Positions 1 through 9,577 of a stretch of 64,000 nt of DNA are shown piece by piece. The stretch comes from Chloroflexota bacterium (GTDB taxonomy: Bacteria > Chloroflexota > Anaerolineae > Anaerolineales > Villigracilaceae): positions 112,172 through 176,171 of the forward strand of contig JACRMH010000039.1 in the NCBI GenBank assembly GCA_016219545.1, written 5' to 3'. Position 1 is the stretch's first letter. Each line of letters starts with the position of its first letter. The notes beneath the pieces were generated by a model. That model was not told where the DNA came from. It searched no databases and saw only the letters and a list, made by a program, of their open reading frames with translations. The position numbers were made by a program, and so were the translations under genes.

Positions 1-1657
1 ACCGTTGAAGATTCCGGTAAATCGGGAATCGGGAGTCGGGAGTCGGGAGTCGGTTTCCCCAATTCCCGATTCCCGACTCCCCAAGTATCTCGTTGTCCGC
101 GGTGAAGCTTTTCTCCCCATTAAAGAATTTGATGAATTGAATCGCAAGCTGGAAGAAGCCGGCGAAAAGACTTATCTCAATCCACGCAATACGGCGGCGG
201 GGTCATTGCGGCAACTCGACCCGCAGCTTACGGCATCCCGTCCGTTGACCTTGCTCGTTTATCAGATCGTTTATTCCGAAGGCGGGAAGGTCCCAACTTC
301 GCAATGGGAGATTCTAGAATACTTGAAAGCATTAGGTTTTCCTGTTACTGATGTTGCCAAAAGATTTAATGACCTTGACTCTGCAATCGCATATACAGAG
401 ACGTGGAACGAAGGCCGCGATAAATTACCTTATGAAGCCGACGGCATGGTCATCAAAATTGACGACTTGTCCCTTGCCGCTGAATTGGGATTTGTCGGCA
501 AGGACCCGCGCGGTGCGATTGCGTTCAAATTCCCGGCACGTGAAGTGACGACAACCTTACTTGGTATTGACGTGGAAGTTGGTCGTACAGGCGTGTTAAC
601 CCCAAAAGCTATATTGGAATCAGTGGAGATTAATGGCGTGATTGTCAAGAATGCCACTCTACACAACTTTGATTTCATCGCGGATAAAGATATTCGTGTT
701 GGTGATCGCGTGTTAGTCAAACGAGCAGGCGAAGTGATTCCTTACATTATCGGTCCCATTGTGGATGCGCGTACCGGTAAAGAAGAATCATTTCAGCCGC
801 CAACAAAATGTCCCGCGTGCGGACAGGCTGTGGAACATTATGAAAGCGAGGTGGCCTGGTATTGCGTCAACGCGGCCTGCCCGGCGCAATTGGTGCGGAA
901 CATTGAACACTTTGTCTCTCGCGGCGCGATGGATATTGAAGGGTTAGGCACTGAGCTTGTAAAAATACTGGTTGAATCCAATTTAATTAGTGATGTCGCA
1001 GACTTATTTACATTAACTATAAAAGATTTATCGGTCATAAATGAGGAACTTAATAGGCGACGAAGAGAAAAGCATCCTCCTAAAAATCCTGTAAAGCCCT
1101 CTACCAAGAAAACTCCAGATAAACGCCCTAAAAAGCTATTCAACGCCATTTCTGAAGCAAAAAATCAGCCATTACATCGATTAATAATTGGTTTAGGTAT
1201 TCATGGCGTTGGCGAAGTTATGGCAAATGATCTTTCTCGCAATTTTATCGATCTCGACACGCTTGCAAAAACTAGCGCAGAAGATTTACAACAAATTGAA
1301 GGACTCGGTCCAAATATTGCAGAATCTATTGTTGATTGGTTCTCACTTCAAATCAATCAAGAGGTTTTAAAAAAACTCAAATCTGCTGGCGTGTGGCCAA
1401 GAGGTGAAGAAAAAAGCGAAAGGAAGGAAGGTGCATTAACTGGACTAACTTTTGTAGTTACTGGTACATTGCCAACCTTAACTCGTGATGGGGTAAAAGA
1501 GTTCATTGAAGGTAACGGCGGCAAAGTGATTGACAATATAAGTAAGACAACAAGTTATCTCGTCCTTGGTGAGAAACCCGGCTCAAAATTAGATAAAGCG
1601 AAATCTTTAAGAATTCAAATAATAGATGAAAATGAGTTAAGGAAATTGGCTAATTAA
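1..1657 (+). CDS. ligA: NAD+-dependent DNA ligase, C-terminal part (5' end outside window)
   Basis: LigA seals nicks in DNA using NAD+. The reading frame is open through the left edge and the catalytic KxDG motif must lie upstream, so this is a partial gene, not one starting at the TTG at 5. Visible in order: adenylation-domain motifs VRGEAF, ADGMVIKID and AFKFPA; an OB-fold stretch with GRTGVLTPKA; a four-cysteine zinc finger (CPAC...CVNAAC, about 811-885); helix-hairpin-helix region; and a C-terminal BRCT domain (SYLVLGEKPGSK). Two oddities. A palindromic repeat is inserted in frame at 22-84, just before VRGEAF. Base composition also turns clearly AT-rich from about 950 to the stop, where a lysine/arginine-rich stretch replaces the usual first HhH segment. 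The 3' third looks like a recombinant replacement. Confidence 0.95.
   Translation, partial: PLKIPVNRESGVGSRESVSPIPDSRLPKYLVVRGEAFLPIKEFDELNRKLEEAGEKTYLNPRNTAAGSLRQLDPQLTASRPLTLLVYQIVYSEGGKVPTSQWEILEYLKALGFPVTDVAKRFNDLDSAIAYTETWNEGRDKLPYEADGMVIKIDDLSLAAELGFVGKDPRGAIAFKFPAREVTTTLLGIDVEVGRTGVLTPKAILESVEINGVIVKNATLHNFDFIADKDIRVGDRVLVKRAGEVIPYIIGPIVDARTGKEESFQPPTKCPACGQAVEHYESEVAWYCVNAACPAQLVRNIEHFVSRGAMDIEGLGTELVKILVESNLISDVADLFTLTIKDLSVINEELNRRRREKHPPKNPVKPSTKKTPDKRPKKLFNAISEAKNQPLHRLIIGLGIHGVGEVMANDLSRNFIDLDTLAKTSAEDLQQIEGLGPNIAESIVDWFSLQINQEVLKKLKSAGVWPRGEEKSERKEGALTGLTFVVTGTLPTLTRDGVKEFIEGNGGKVIDNISKTTSYLVLGEKPGSKLDKAKSLRIQIIDENELRKLAN
22..84. repeat. In-frame palindromic repeat inside ligA (family A)
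   Basis: Copies of a TCGGGAGTCGGGAATC-like unit are followed by their inverted counterpart (ATTCCCGATTCCCGACTCC), making a strong hairpin. The element is a multiple of three in effect and is translated as an Arg/Glu/Ser/Gly-rich then Pro/Asp/Ser-rich loop between the conserved IP and VRGEAF segments of LigA. The normal linker here is only a few residues. Confidence 0.8.
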
Positions 1658-1675
1658 CAAACAAAGGAGTCATAT

Positions 1676-2882
<1,207 letters not shown>

Positions 2883-2904
2883 TTTTAACGGTGGTCTTTT
2901 TCTC

Positions 2905-2983
2905 AACCACAAAGGGGACGAAGGGTCACGAAGGAAAAAATAAAGAAACATCCTTTGTGTACCTTTGTGACCCTTCGTGGTTA
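2905..2983. repeat. Intergenic palindromic repeat (family C)
   Basis: Arms CCACAAAGGGGACGAAGGGT and ACCCTTCGTGG surround an AT-rich centre, with short internal tandem units of the AAGGGTCACGAAGG type. It lies between the ligA remnant and the next gene. A second member is at 30280-30346. Confidence 0.75.
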
Positions 2984-3049
2984 GGTTTTCCTGTAGACAG
3001 AACCTTTACCCTCGACTAAACTTACGCCATTCTGATTCGGAGGCAATCC

Positions 3050-4261
3050 ATGGATTATCAACAAACTAACGACTCTGTGACCCGTCGCATCAAGGCTATG
3101 AATGACCGCCTTGAAATGCTTAAGGCGAATGATCTTTATTTCTACAATCAACCTATCGAAGAAATGCTCCCCGGCGCAAAGGTCCGCGTGGGCGGGCGTG
3201 AGATGGGTATGTACGCTTCTTACAGTTATTTGGGACTGGTCGGACATCCCCGCATCAACGAAGCCGCCAAAAAGGCTGTGGATAAGTTTGGCACGGGCAC
3301 CAACGGCGTGCGGACACTGGCCGGCACGTTGACGATCCACACTGAACTCGAAGAGACGATTGCCAACTTCAAACATACCGAGTCTGCGATCACATACACT
3401 TCTGGTTATGCTACGAATTTATCGGTCATCTCCACCATGATGGGACGCGGCGATTATGTCTTCTCGGATAAGATCAATCATGCCTCCATCGTGGACGGAT
3501 GTCTTATGTCCGGTGCAGAATTTCGCCGTTTCCGCCATAATGACATGGAGCATCTTGAAGGTCTGTTGAAGAATGCTCCCGCGGATGTGGCAAAACTGGT
3601 CGTAGCCGATTCAGTCTTCAGCATGGACGGTGACATCATTGACCTGCCCAAGGTGATCGAGTTATGCAAAAAATATAATGCCTGGCTGATGATAGATGAA
3701 GCTCATTCCGTGGGCGTGCTCGGAAAGACCGGACGCGGCATTGAAGAATATTTTGGCATTGACGGCGGCATTGATATCAAGATGGGCACATTGAGCAAGA
3801 CCATCCCGTCGGTGGGTGGGTATGTGGCCGCAAAACAGGAGATCATTAATTACCTGCGTCATGCCAGCCGCGCATACATCTTTTCGGCCGCGCTTCCGCC
3901 CGCTCAGGCCGCCGCTGCGAATGAAGCCTTCAAGGTCATTTTGGATGAACCCGAACGCATCGAGAAATTAAATCTCAACACCAAGCAATTTATCGGCGGA
4001 CTCAAGAGCATGGGATTTGACACCATGCTGACCGAGACCGCCATTGTCCCAGTTCTGTGCGTGGACGATGAGACGGCCTTTGCCATGACACGCGAAGCGC
4101 AGCATAACGATGTCTTTGTTCTGCCGGTTGTCTCGCCCGCCGTCCCTGAAGGATTAGCCCGTCTGCGTGCCACTGTCACCGCCGCACATGATCCGAGCGA
4201 GATCGAACGCGCGATGGATGTGATCGGGGAGGCAGGGAAGAAGTTGGGGTTGATCAAGTAA
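3050..4261 (+). CDS. PLP-dependent alpha-oxoamine synthase (Kbl/BioF/SPT-like)
   Basis: These enzymes condense an amino acid with an acyl-CoA and release CO2. Members include 2-amino-3-ketobutyrate CoA ligase, 8-amino-7-oxononanoate synthase and serine palmitoyltransferase. The 403-residue length is normal. Visible: SYLGLVGHP near residue 60, GTGTNGVRTLAGT (81-93), DEAHSVGVLG with the PLP-pyridine Asp217, and the Schiff-base lysine in GTLSK (Lys250). The ATG at 3050 follows a GGAGG. No pathway gene lies next to it, so the substrate cannot be decided here. The long N-terminal helix and GGREMGMYASYSYLG are closest in feel to the glycine C-acetyltransferase and serine palmitoyltransferase branch. 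A rho-independent terminator follows. Confidence 0.85.
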   Translation: MDYQQTNDSVTRRIKAMNDRLEMLKANDLYFYNQPIEEMLPGAKVRVGGREMGMYASYSYLGLVGHPRINEAAKKAVDKFGTGTNGVRTLAGTLTIHTELEETIANFKHTESAITYTSGYATNLSVISTMMGRGDYVFSDKINHASIVDGCLMSGAEFRRFRHNDMEHLEGLLKNAPADVAKLVVADSVFSMDGDIIDLPKVIELCKKYNAWLMIDEAHSVGVLGKTGRGIEEYFGIDGGIDIKMGTLSKTIPSVGGYVAAKQEIINYLRHASRAYIFSAALPPAQAAAANEAFKVILDEPERIEKLNLNTKQFIGGLKSMGFDTMLTETAIVPVLCVDDETAFAMTREAQHNDVFVLPVVSPAVPEGLARLRATVTAAHDPSEIERAMDVIGEAGKKLGLIK

Positions 4262-4290
4262 GAAAAAGAAAGAAGAAAAAAGTGAGAAGT

Positions 4291-4323
4291 AAACAGCCCG
4301 TCATTTTGATGGGCTGTTTTTTT
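4291..4323 (+). terminator. Rho-independent terminator
   Basis: Stem ACAGCCC/GGGCTGT with a short ATTTTGAT-containing loop is followed by seven or more T, 30 bases after the oxoamine synthase stop. Confidence 0.9.
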
Positions 4324-4325
4324 AC

Positions 4326-4443
4326 ATGTCGTTGCGAGGGCGCTAGCCCGAAGCAATCTCATACACAATGAAGGAGGTTGCTTCGGGCGGAAGAACATCG
4401 CCCTCGCACACCTGCCCTGGCGGGCGGTGCCAGGGACGACATG
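4326..4443. repeat. Intergenic nested palindrome (family D)
   Basis: The outer ends ATGTCGT and ACGACAT match as inverted repeats. Inside, GCGAGGGCG pairs with CGCCCTCGC, and CCCGAAGCAATCTC pairs with GAGGTTGCTTCGGG. The element touches the stop codon of the next minus-strand gene (stop at 4444). Other members of the family: 10509-10556 (short), 12508-12606 and 16619-16669. Confidence 0.8.
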
Positions 4444-4905
4444 TTATTTTATATTCCCCAAATCTCCCAAAACCACTTGCTTATCTTCCTCATCCTCGAT
4501 CTGCCCGGCAAATGCGTATGCTTTCTCCAGATATTCCTGCATTTTCGCTTTATTTCCTGCGACCATTTCAGCGCGGGCGAGGGCTTCATAGGCATAGGCA
4601 ATATAAAAGGGTGGTTGTCCTTCGGCAAATTTCAATGCGGAGTCTGCATAGGTCCGCGCATTATCGGGTTGCTCTAAAAGACAATACACCCGCGAGATCT
4701 GCCAACATCCAATTGAAAAATTTTGCGGCGTGGCGTCTTCGCGCTGAGTCCAATGCCAGAGGGATACCATGGCAGTTTGCAGCATGGCGGCATCGTCTTC
4801 TTTGGTGCGATTCGGATTGTCCATATATTCCCAGGTCTTGTTGAAACAGGTCGCTGAAAAATATTTGTGGACAGTGGCAAGGTCAAAATCAGGTTTGTCA
4901 GGCAT
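4444..4905 (-). CDS. TPR-like helical protein of unknown function
   Basis: 153 residues, with a good ribosome site (AGGAGA seven bases before ATG). The sequence is almost all helical: alanine- and tyrosine-containing repeats such as RTYADSALKFAEG and AYAYEALARAEMVAGNKAKMQEYLEKA have the spacing of two or three tetratricopeptide-like hairpins. There is no signal peptide, membrane segment or catalytic motif. The protein is probably a cytoplasmic scaffold or adaptor. Its neighbours do not suggest a partner. Confidence 0.75.
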   Translation of the reverse strand: MPDKPDFDLATVHKYFSATCFNKTWEYMDNPNRTKEDDAAMLQTAMVSLWHWTQREDATPQNFSIGCWQISRVYCLLEQPDNARTYADSALKFAEGQPPFYIAYAYEALARAEMVAGNKAKMQEYLEKAYAFAGQIEDEEDKQVVLGDLGNIK

Positions 4906-4967
4906 GGGAGTCTCCTATTGGATTCATTAACCATTAAATCTTGAAGGCGCTTTGACCTATATTTTAG

Positions 4968-5116
4968 CTTAAGAGAGCGTTTCTTAAGTCCGAATATTGA
5001 GAAAGAAAAGAGCATTAACCACAGAGAGCACGGAGTCCACAGAGACTTTTTAAGTTTTTCTCCGTGCTCTCTGTGATCTCTGTGGTAAAAAAAGCCTTTA
5101 AGAAACAGTCTCTTAG
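4968..5116. repeat. Nested palindromic element with 21-bp terminal inverted repeats
   Basis: The ends CTTAAGAGAGCGTTTCTTAAG (4968-4988) and its near inverted copy at 5096-5116 match at about 18 of 21 positions. They enclose a second palindrome of family B: AACCACAGAGAGCACGGAG is answered by CTCCGTGCTCTCTGTGATC at about 5015-5085. The whole 149 bp could fold into one long hairpin. It has no coding capacity, so it resembles a MITE-like unit. It lies between the TPR-like gene and the riboswitch promoter. Confidence 0.75.
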
Positions 5117-5175
5117 GTGAGTTTGAATCTGATGGAATTTGCAAGCCGGGATGAGAGAACTCTTAACTTGAAGAA

Positions 5176-5205
5176 TTGACAACAAGCCCGGTCGTTTTGT
5201 ATACT
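5176..5205 (+). promoter_or_regulatory. Sigma-70 type promoter of the riboswitch-ATPase transcript
   Basis: A perfect -35 TTGACA (5176-5181) and -10 TATACT (5200-5205) are 18 bases apart. The predicted start near 5212 falls right at the 5' edge of the riboswitch fold. Confidence 0.85.
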
Positions 5206-5212
5206 GCACTTA

Positions 5213-5305
5213 CTCCGATGGGGAGTAGCCGCCCAAAATTTGGGATGCCCAGTCGTCAATACGGAATTCGTTCCCGGCTGTTCAACAAAAGGCAAGACCA
5301 TCGCC
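5213..5305 (+). ncRNA. yybP-ykoY family manganese riboswitch
   Basis: The hallmark GGGGAGTAGC (5220-5229), the internal GTCGTCAA element, CCGGCTGTT and the closing GCAAGACC all appear in the order known for this family. Helix P1 is CGATGG (5216-5221) with CCATCG (5298-5303). The family binds Mn2+ at two loops and often controls metal exporters and P-type ATPases, as seen here. The P1 3' strand is reused in the following terminator, so ligand-bound P1 should prevent termination. That predicts a transcriptional ON switch. Confidence 0.92.
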
Positions 5306-5342
5306 AAAAAATTGGCGGTGGTCTTTTGTTTGTCACTGGTGT
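5293..5342 (+). terminator. Riboswitch-controlled terminator
   Basis: Stem AAGACCATCGCCAA/TTGGCGGTGGTCTT has a small A-rich loop and is followed by a T-rich run. The left arm contains CCATCG, the same bases that close riboswitch P1, so the two structures exclude each other. The ATPase start codon follows 25 bases downstream. Confidence 0.88.
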
Positions 5343-5366
5343 ATCATCGTAACAACAGGAAAAAAT

Positions 5367-8123
5367 ATGGACTGGCATATCACATCAAACGAAACTTCGT
5401 TACAACAACTTAAGTCAGATCGGGAACGCGGGCTGACACAGCCCGAAGTTGAACTCCGCCTTGCCAAATTCGGGCACAATGAACTCATCGAAAAAAGCGG
5501 ACGGACTCCTTTCAAGATATTCTGGGAGCAGGTCACCGCCACGATGGTGCTCATTTTGATCGGGGCAGCGGTAGTGGCTGGCTTGCTTGGAGATACAAAG
5601 AATACGATTGCCATCACGGCCATCGTTCTTTTATACGCCTTACTCGGATTTGTTCAGGAATATCGCGCGGAGCAATCCATTGCCGCGCTGAAAAAAATGT
5701 CAGTGCCGAGAGTGCGCGTGTTGCGGAACTCTTCGCTACAGGAAATCCCTGCGCGCGAACTTGTGCCCGGCGACATCATTCAACTTGAGGCGGGGAATCT
5801 ATTGCCGGCCGATGTCCGCCTGCTTGAAGCGGTGAATTTGAAAATTCAGGAAGCCGCGCTCACAGGTGAGTCTGAACCCGTCACAAAACAAACTGCTGCG
5901 CTGAATAAGCAAGACCTACCCTTGGGTGACCGCCGCAATATGGCTTATATGGGAACCATCGTCACACAGGGGCGCGGACTTGCCCTGGTCGTTGCCACAG
6001 GGATGCAGACCGAACTCGGCCGCATCGCCGACCTTATTCAGAAAAGCCACGCAGGCGAAACTCCCTTACAAAAAAGACTCGATAGGCTCGGGAAAAACCT
6101 TGCTTTCGTAGGCGTGCTGATCGCCGCCTTGATCGCCGTGCTTGGAATTTTGCGCGGCGATGAACTTCGTCACATGCTGCTGACAGCCGTCAGTGTGGCA
6201 GTTGCAATTGTCCCCGAAGGTCTGCCTGCTGTGGTCACAATTACGCTGGCCATCGGCGCGCAGCGTATGTTGAAGCAGAATGCCCTCATCCGCAAATTGC
6301 CCGCCGTTGAAACGCTCGGTTCTGTCACTGTCATTTGCTCCGATAAAACAGGCACGCTGACCGAAAATAGGATGACAGTCGTTGTGCTGGACGTTGTTGA
6401 ACATGCCTTGGACTTAACGGAAGAGGTCGGACGCGACGGCACGCTTCATGCGACCCGTGGGCTGGGTGCGCCGGCCCAATCATCTCTGTCGCTGTCAGCG
6501 ATAGGCGGCGCGCTTTGCAATGACTCAGAGTTGATAGACATTGGCGATGACCGCTTCCATACCATCGGTGACCCGACCGAAGGCGCTCTCGTCGCTGCTG
6601 CCGCGAAGATGGGTTATTGGAAGTCGTCGTTGGATTCATCCTTTCCGCGCGCTGCTGAAATTCCATTTGACTCTGAACGCAAACGCATGACCACCATCCA
6701 TCACTTGGAGCGTTATGACCCAACCGTTCTCGCGGGGCTGGATGTGTCCAATCATCGCTACATTGTCTTCACCAAAGGCAGCGTAGATGGCCTACTCGAG
6801 TTGTCGACTCAGGTCTGGGAGAATGGTCAAGCCCAAAGAATGGATGACAGCTTCAAGGCCAGGATCGAAGCGGCGAATGAACGACTCGCAAGGAAGGGTA
6901 TGCGAGTCCTCGGGGTCGCATTCCGTCTTATTAATCAAATCCCGGAAGTCACTCAAAGTGTGGAAGAGGATTTAACTTTCGTCGGTTTGTTTGGGATGAT
7001 AGACCCGCCGCGCAATGAAGTGCGCGATGCGGTGGCGATGACGAGGTCCGCGGGGATCCGCACGGTAATGATCACAGGCGACCATCCGTTGACGGCGTTG
7101 GAGATCGCGCGTCAACTTGGCATCCGGCGCATGGAGTCAAATGCATCCCGGCTTTCGATCTTTCAGCGCAAAGAGAACCTGGCGCCTATAAAGATTTTGA
7201 CTGGCGCAGAAATTGAAAAAATGTCTGCCAATGATCTTGAAAAGATCGTGGATGATGTGCAGGTGTTCGCGCGTGTAAGCCCTGAACATAAACTAAGGAT
7301 CGTGCAGGCCTTGCAGGCGCGCGGAAATATTGTCTCGATGACGGGCGACGGCGTGAACGATGCGCCGGCCTTGAAGCGCGCAGATATTGGCGTGGCAATG
7401 GGTATTGCCGGTACCGATGTGGCGAAGGAAGCCGCCGACATGGTTCTGCTGGATGATAACTTTGCGACCATCGTCAGTGCTGTGAAAGAAGGGCGCACCA
7501 TCTACGATAACATCCGCAAATTCGTGAGGTTCAGTGTTGCCGGGAATATTGGCAAGGTGCTGGTGATGCTGCTGGCTCCGTTCCTGGGCAAACCGATTCC
7601 GCTCCTGCCTTTGCAATTGTTGTGGCTGAATTTATTAACCGATGGTCTGCTTGGGCTTGGCATTGGTGTGGAGAACTCTGAAAGCGACACGATGAAACGT
7701 CCGCCATATTCGCCGAAGGATGGTGTCTTCTCGCGCGGCGCAGGGTTTCAGGTAGTTTGGGTTGGCGCGTTGATCGGCGCGCTGGCATTGGGAATTGGCT
7801 CGTGGTATTACTTCACCGGCCGCGAGCAATGGCAGACAATGGTCTTTACCTTCCTCGCATTTGCCCAGGTCTTTCAGGCTCTGGCTTCACGCTCCGAAAA
7901 AGATTCATTAGTCAAATTGGGGTTGATGAGCAATCCCTTGCTGGCAGGCATGTCCGCGCTGGTGGTGGGACTGCAACTCGCCGTGATCTATATCCCATTT
8001 TTGGCGGAGTTCTTCGGGGTGAAAGCCTTGAGTTTAATTGATCTGTTTATTGCGGTACTGGGAGGAGTGGTGGTGCTTGCGGTGATGGAAGGGGAGAAGA
8101 AGGTCAGAATCAGTAATCAGTAG
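5367..8123 (+). CDS. P2-type cation-transporting ATPase (Ca2+/Mn2+ type)
   Basis: A 918-residue ATP-driven cation pump of the SERCA/PMR1-like group. Visible in order: cation ATPase N-terminal domain; two membrane helices (about residues 50-95); the actuator loop LTGES; membrane helix 4 with VPEGLP; phosphorylation motif [13 protein letters not shown]; nucleotide domain with KGS; hinge [21 protein letters not shown]; and C-terminal helices including [10 protein letters not shown] in M6. The N and D of M6 and the PEGLP glutamate are cation ligands in Ca2+ pumps. Control by an Mn2+ riboswitch argues for manganese export, as in some other bacteria with this arrangement, though calcium transport is not excluded. 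The last residues (RISNQ) are encoded by an intruding family J repeat, which therefore probably replaced the original stop. Confidence 0.93.
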   Translation: MDWHITSNETSLQQLKSDRERGLTQPEVELRLAKFGHNELIEKSGRTPFKIFWEQVTATMVLILIGAAVVAGLLGDTKNTIAITAIVLLYALLGFVQEYRAEQSIAALKKMSVPRVRVLRNSSLQEIPARELVPGDIIQLEAGNLLPADVRLLEAVNLKIQEAALTGESEPVTKQTAALNKQDLPLGDRRNMAYMGTIVTQGRGLALVVATGMQTELGRIADLIQKSHAGETPLQKRLDRLGKNLAFVGVLIAALIAVLGILRGDELRHMLLTAVSVAVAIVPEGLPAVVTITLAIGAQRMLKQNALIRKLPAVETLGSVTVICSDKTGTLTENRMTVVVLDVVEHALDLTEEVGRDGTLHATRGLGAPAQSSLSLSAIGGALCNDSELIDIGDDRFHTIGDPTEGALVAAAAKMGYWKSSLDSSFPRAAEIPFDSERKRMTTIHHLERYDPTVLAGLDVSNHRYIVFTKGSVDGLLELSTQVWENGQAQRMDDSFKARIEAANERLARKGMRVLGVAFRLINQIPEVTQSVEEDLTFVGLFGMIDPPRNEVRDAVAMTRSAGIRTVMITGDHPLTALEIARQLGIRRMESNASRLSIFQRKENLAPIKILTGAEIEKMSANDLEKIVDDVQVFARVSPEHKLRIVQALQARGNIVSMTGDGVNDAPALKRADIGVAMGIAGTDVAKEAADMVLLDDNFATIVSAVKEGRTIYDNIRKFVRFSVAGNIGKVLVMLLAPFLGKPIPLLPLQLLWLNLLTDGLLGLGIGVENSESDTMKRPPYSPKDGVFSRGAGFQVVWVGALIGALALGIGSWYYFTGREQWQTMVFTFLAFAQVFQALASRSEKDSLVKLGLMSNPLLAGMSALVVGLQLAVIYIPFLAEFFGVKALSLIDLFIAVLGGVVVLAVMEGEKKVRISNQ

Positions 8124-8136
8124 TCAGTGAACAGTT
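8107..8136. repeat. Short tandem repeat at ATPase stop (family J)
   Basis: Successive CAGTAAT/CAGTAGT/CAGTGAA units run through the ATPase stop codon. The inverted version (CACTCATCACTGTTCACTGA) occurs at 34532-34575. Confidence 0.6.
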
Positions 8137-8178
8137 GGTAAAAGTCGGTCTCGGTGAGAGGCTGACTTTATTTTTTTA
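8136..8178. terminator. Terminator between convergent genes
   Basis: An imperfect stem (AAAGTC/GACTTT, with inner TCTC/GAGA) is followed by ATTTTTTT. It serves the ATPase transcript. The T-run overlaps the stop codon of the convergent LysE-type gene. Confidence 0.65.
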
Positions 8179-8784
8179 ATTTCCAACCCCCAACCACAAT
8201 TGATACAACCCAAAACAAAATAATGCGATCGCAGATATGCCCAATAATGCGCGGTTGACCTTTGGCCCCAGCCGCGTGGCTGTGCCGAAGACGATGATGA
8301 TGGCAACCAGACTCAGAATAAGGGTTATATAAAACCCTGCCAGAAACCCAATGCCGTGGATGGGAGTCTCATGCCAGCCTTTGAGCAAAATGGGACCTGT
8401 TACCAATGTCCAGAAGATATAGGGGTTGGGATTAAGCGCATTCATCAACGCGGCTTTGAGGACGCTTTGTTGTGTCCCTGTTTCATTGTCCGGAAGTTGT
8501 GAATTGAAATTCTTCCATGATCTGTACGCGCCAAAGGCAAGATATAGGATGAATAATCCGCTGGCGAAGTGGAGAAATCTCTGCATCCATGCCGGTACCT
8601 GGCTGAGCAGTAACACACAGATCAAGATGATCGGGCCATCACTGACGAGGGGTGCAAGGGCGGCGGGCAGAGTCCGCTTCCAGCCGCGGGTCAATGTTTG
8701 GGAGATGATATAGGTCTGGAACGGTCCGGGTTGTGAGGCGGCGGCGAGTCCATAGCCGATGCCTTGAAGCAAGTAAATCCACAT
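8176..8784 (-). CDS. LysE/RhtB-type amino-acid exporter
   Basis: A 202-residue integral membrane protein with six hydrophobic segments. The N-terminal pattern GIGYGLAAASQPGPFQTYIIS is the LysE signature, with PGP after the first helix. Members export amino acids such as lysine, threonine or homoserine by proton antiport. The start codon lies three bases after the stop of the upstream FMN-binding gene on the same strand, so the two form a tight operon. The substrate is unknown. Confidence 0.87.
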   Translation of the reverse strand: MWIYLLQGIGYGLAAASQPGPFQTYIISQTLTRGWKRTLPAALAPLVSDGPIILICVLLLSQVPAWMQRFLHFASGLFILYLAFGAYRSWKNFNSQLPDNETGTQQSVLKAALMNALNPNPYIFWTLVTGPILLKGWHETPIHGIGFLAGFYITLILSLVAIIIVFGTATRLGPKVNRALLGISAIALFCFGLYQLWLGVGN

Positions 8785-8787
8785 CGT

Positions 8788-9282
8788 CTAATTTTCAAAT
8801 ACAAATTTGGTTGGGTTTTCGAAGAACTTTGTCCACGCAAGGCATTGGCGTGGAGTGAAGATATACAACCCGCCTTCATCCCATTGATCTGGTTTTGGCG
8901 CGTATCCATCAGAGGCATATTTGGCGCAGTATCCTGCCGATAGCCGCTGGGCAAGTTCAGGGTCAGGTTTGGATGCGGGGTGTGAAGTCCCCTCCATGAT
9001 GACCACGTCATTTCCGCTTTCGAGATGCAGGGTCACATTTGGATTGGCTTCAAGGTTGCGAGCGTGGCGTGTTTCGGGGCTGCCATCGTAATAGAATCTG
9101 CCGTCCAGATAAACGCCCCAACGCGGGACGACATGCGGGCGTCCATCGGGATAAACGGTACACACCCAATAATTGACCGATTCAGTGAGACGTTTCTCAA
9201 CATGCTCCCAGGGGACTTCGGAGATCGGGTTGTCCACATAGCCCTTGGGTAATTTAGGACGAAGAATTTTTGGTTGTGACAT
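8788..9282 (-). CDS. Pyridoxamine 5'-phosphate oxidase-like FMN/F420-binding split-barrel protein
   Basis: 164 residues with the split beta-barrel pattern: ESVNYWVCTVYPDGRPHVVPRWGVYLDG, FYYDGS, TRHARNLEANPNVTLHLESG, then a C-terminal segment ending in TKFVFEN. Proteins of this superfamily bind FMN, F420 or haem and reduce small molecules. F420-dependent branches are common in Chloroflexota and Actinobacteria. The gene is first in a two-gene operon with the LysE-type exporter. The ribosome site before ATG is weak (GGAAAAT). The specific reaction cannot be assigned. Confidence 0.85.
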   Translation of the reverse strand: MSQPKILRPKLPKGYVDNPISEVPWEHVEKRLTESVNYWVCTVYPDGRPHVVPRWGVYLDGRFYYDGSPETRHARNLEANPNVTLHLESGNDVVIMEGTSHPASKPDPELAQRLSAGYCAKYASDGYAPKPDQWDEGGLYIFTPRQCLAWTKFFENPTKFVFEN

Positions 9283-9342
9283 TTTATTTTCCTATCTTGT
9301 CTTATGTATGTCACTCAGGGAATCACGATTGAGTAACTTGAG

Positions 9343-9476
9343 CTCTTGCAAAAATCTACAAGCACTAACCACTGAGATACAGAGGCACTGAGTTTTTAAA
9401 TTGCTTTTCTCCGTGTCTTAGTGTCTTCGTGGTTCAAAAGGGTTTCCATGCGTTTTCAACGCAACTTATGCAAGAG
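9343..9476. repeat. Palindromic element of family B with outer inverted ends
   Basis: The outer CTCTTGCA (9343-9350) is repeated inverted as TGCAAGAG (9469-9476). Inside, AACCACTGAGATACAGAGGC is answered by CCGTGTCTTAGTGTCTTCGTGGTT. The nested architecture resembles that of 4968-5116, but with different outer ends. With the next element it fills the roughly 300 bp between 9283 and 9577, where I see no gene. Confidence 0.65.
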
Positions 9477-9504
9477 GATTACTGATGTTACATAGTTTAG
9501 CCTG

Positions 9505-9562
9505 TAGCGCGACATTTATGTCGCCTGCTTCGCGAGACCATGGTCTTGTACTAGCGCGTAAG
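9505..9562. repeat. Family G palindrome
   Basis: GCGACATTTATGTCGC (9509-9524) is a perfect palindrome, followed by the imperfect inverted pair GAGACCATGGTCTTG and GTAGCGCG/CTAGCGCG. The same core appears with much longer perfect arms at 35296-35350. Confidence 0.6.
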
Positions 9563-9577
9563 GTGAGTAATTAGATT

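Noticed and set aside
4368..4844. Plus-strand frame opposite the TPR-like gene
   Set aside because: It overlaps a palindrome and the real gene on the other strand; low-complexity composition and no start signal.
8107..8136. Promoter or origin-like iterons in the CAGTAAT repeats
   Set aside because: The units are few, irregular and overlap the ATPase stop; their inverted counterpart at 34532 indicates a dispersed repeat.
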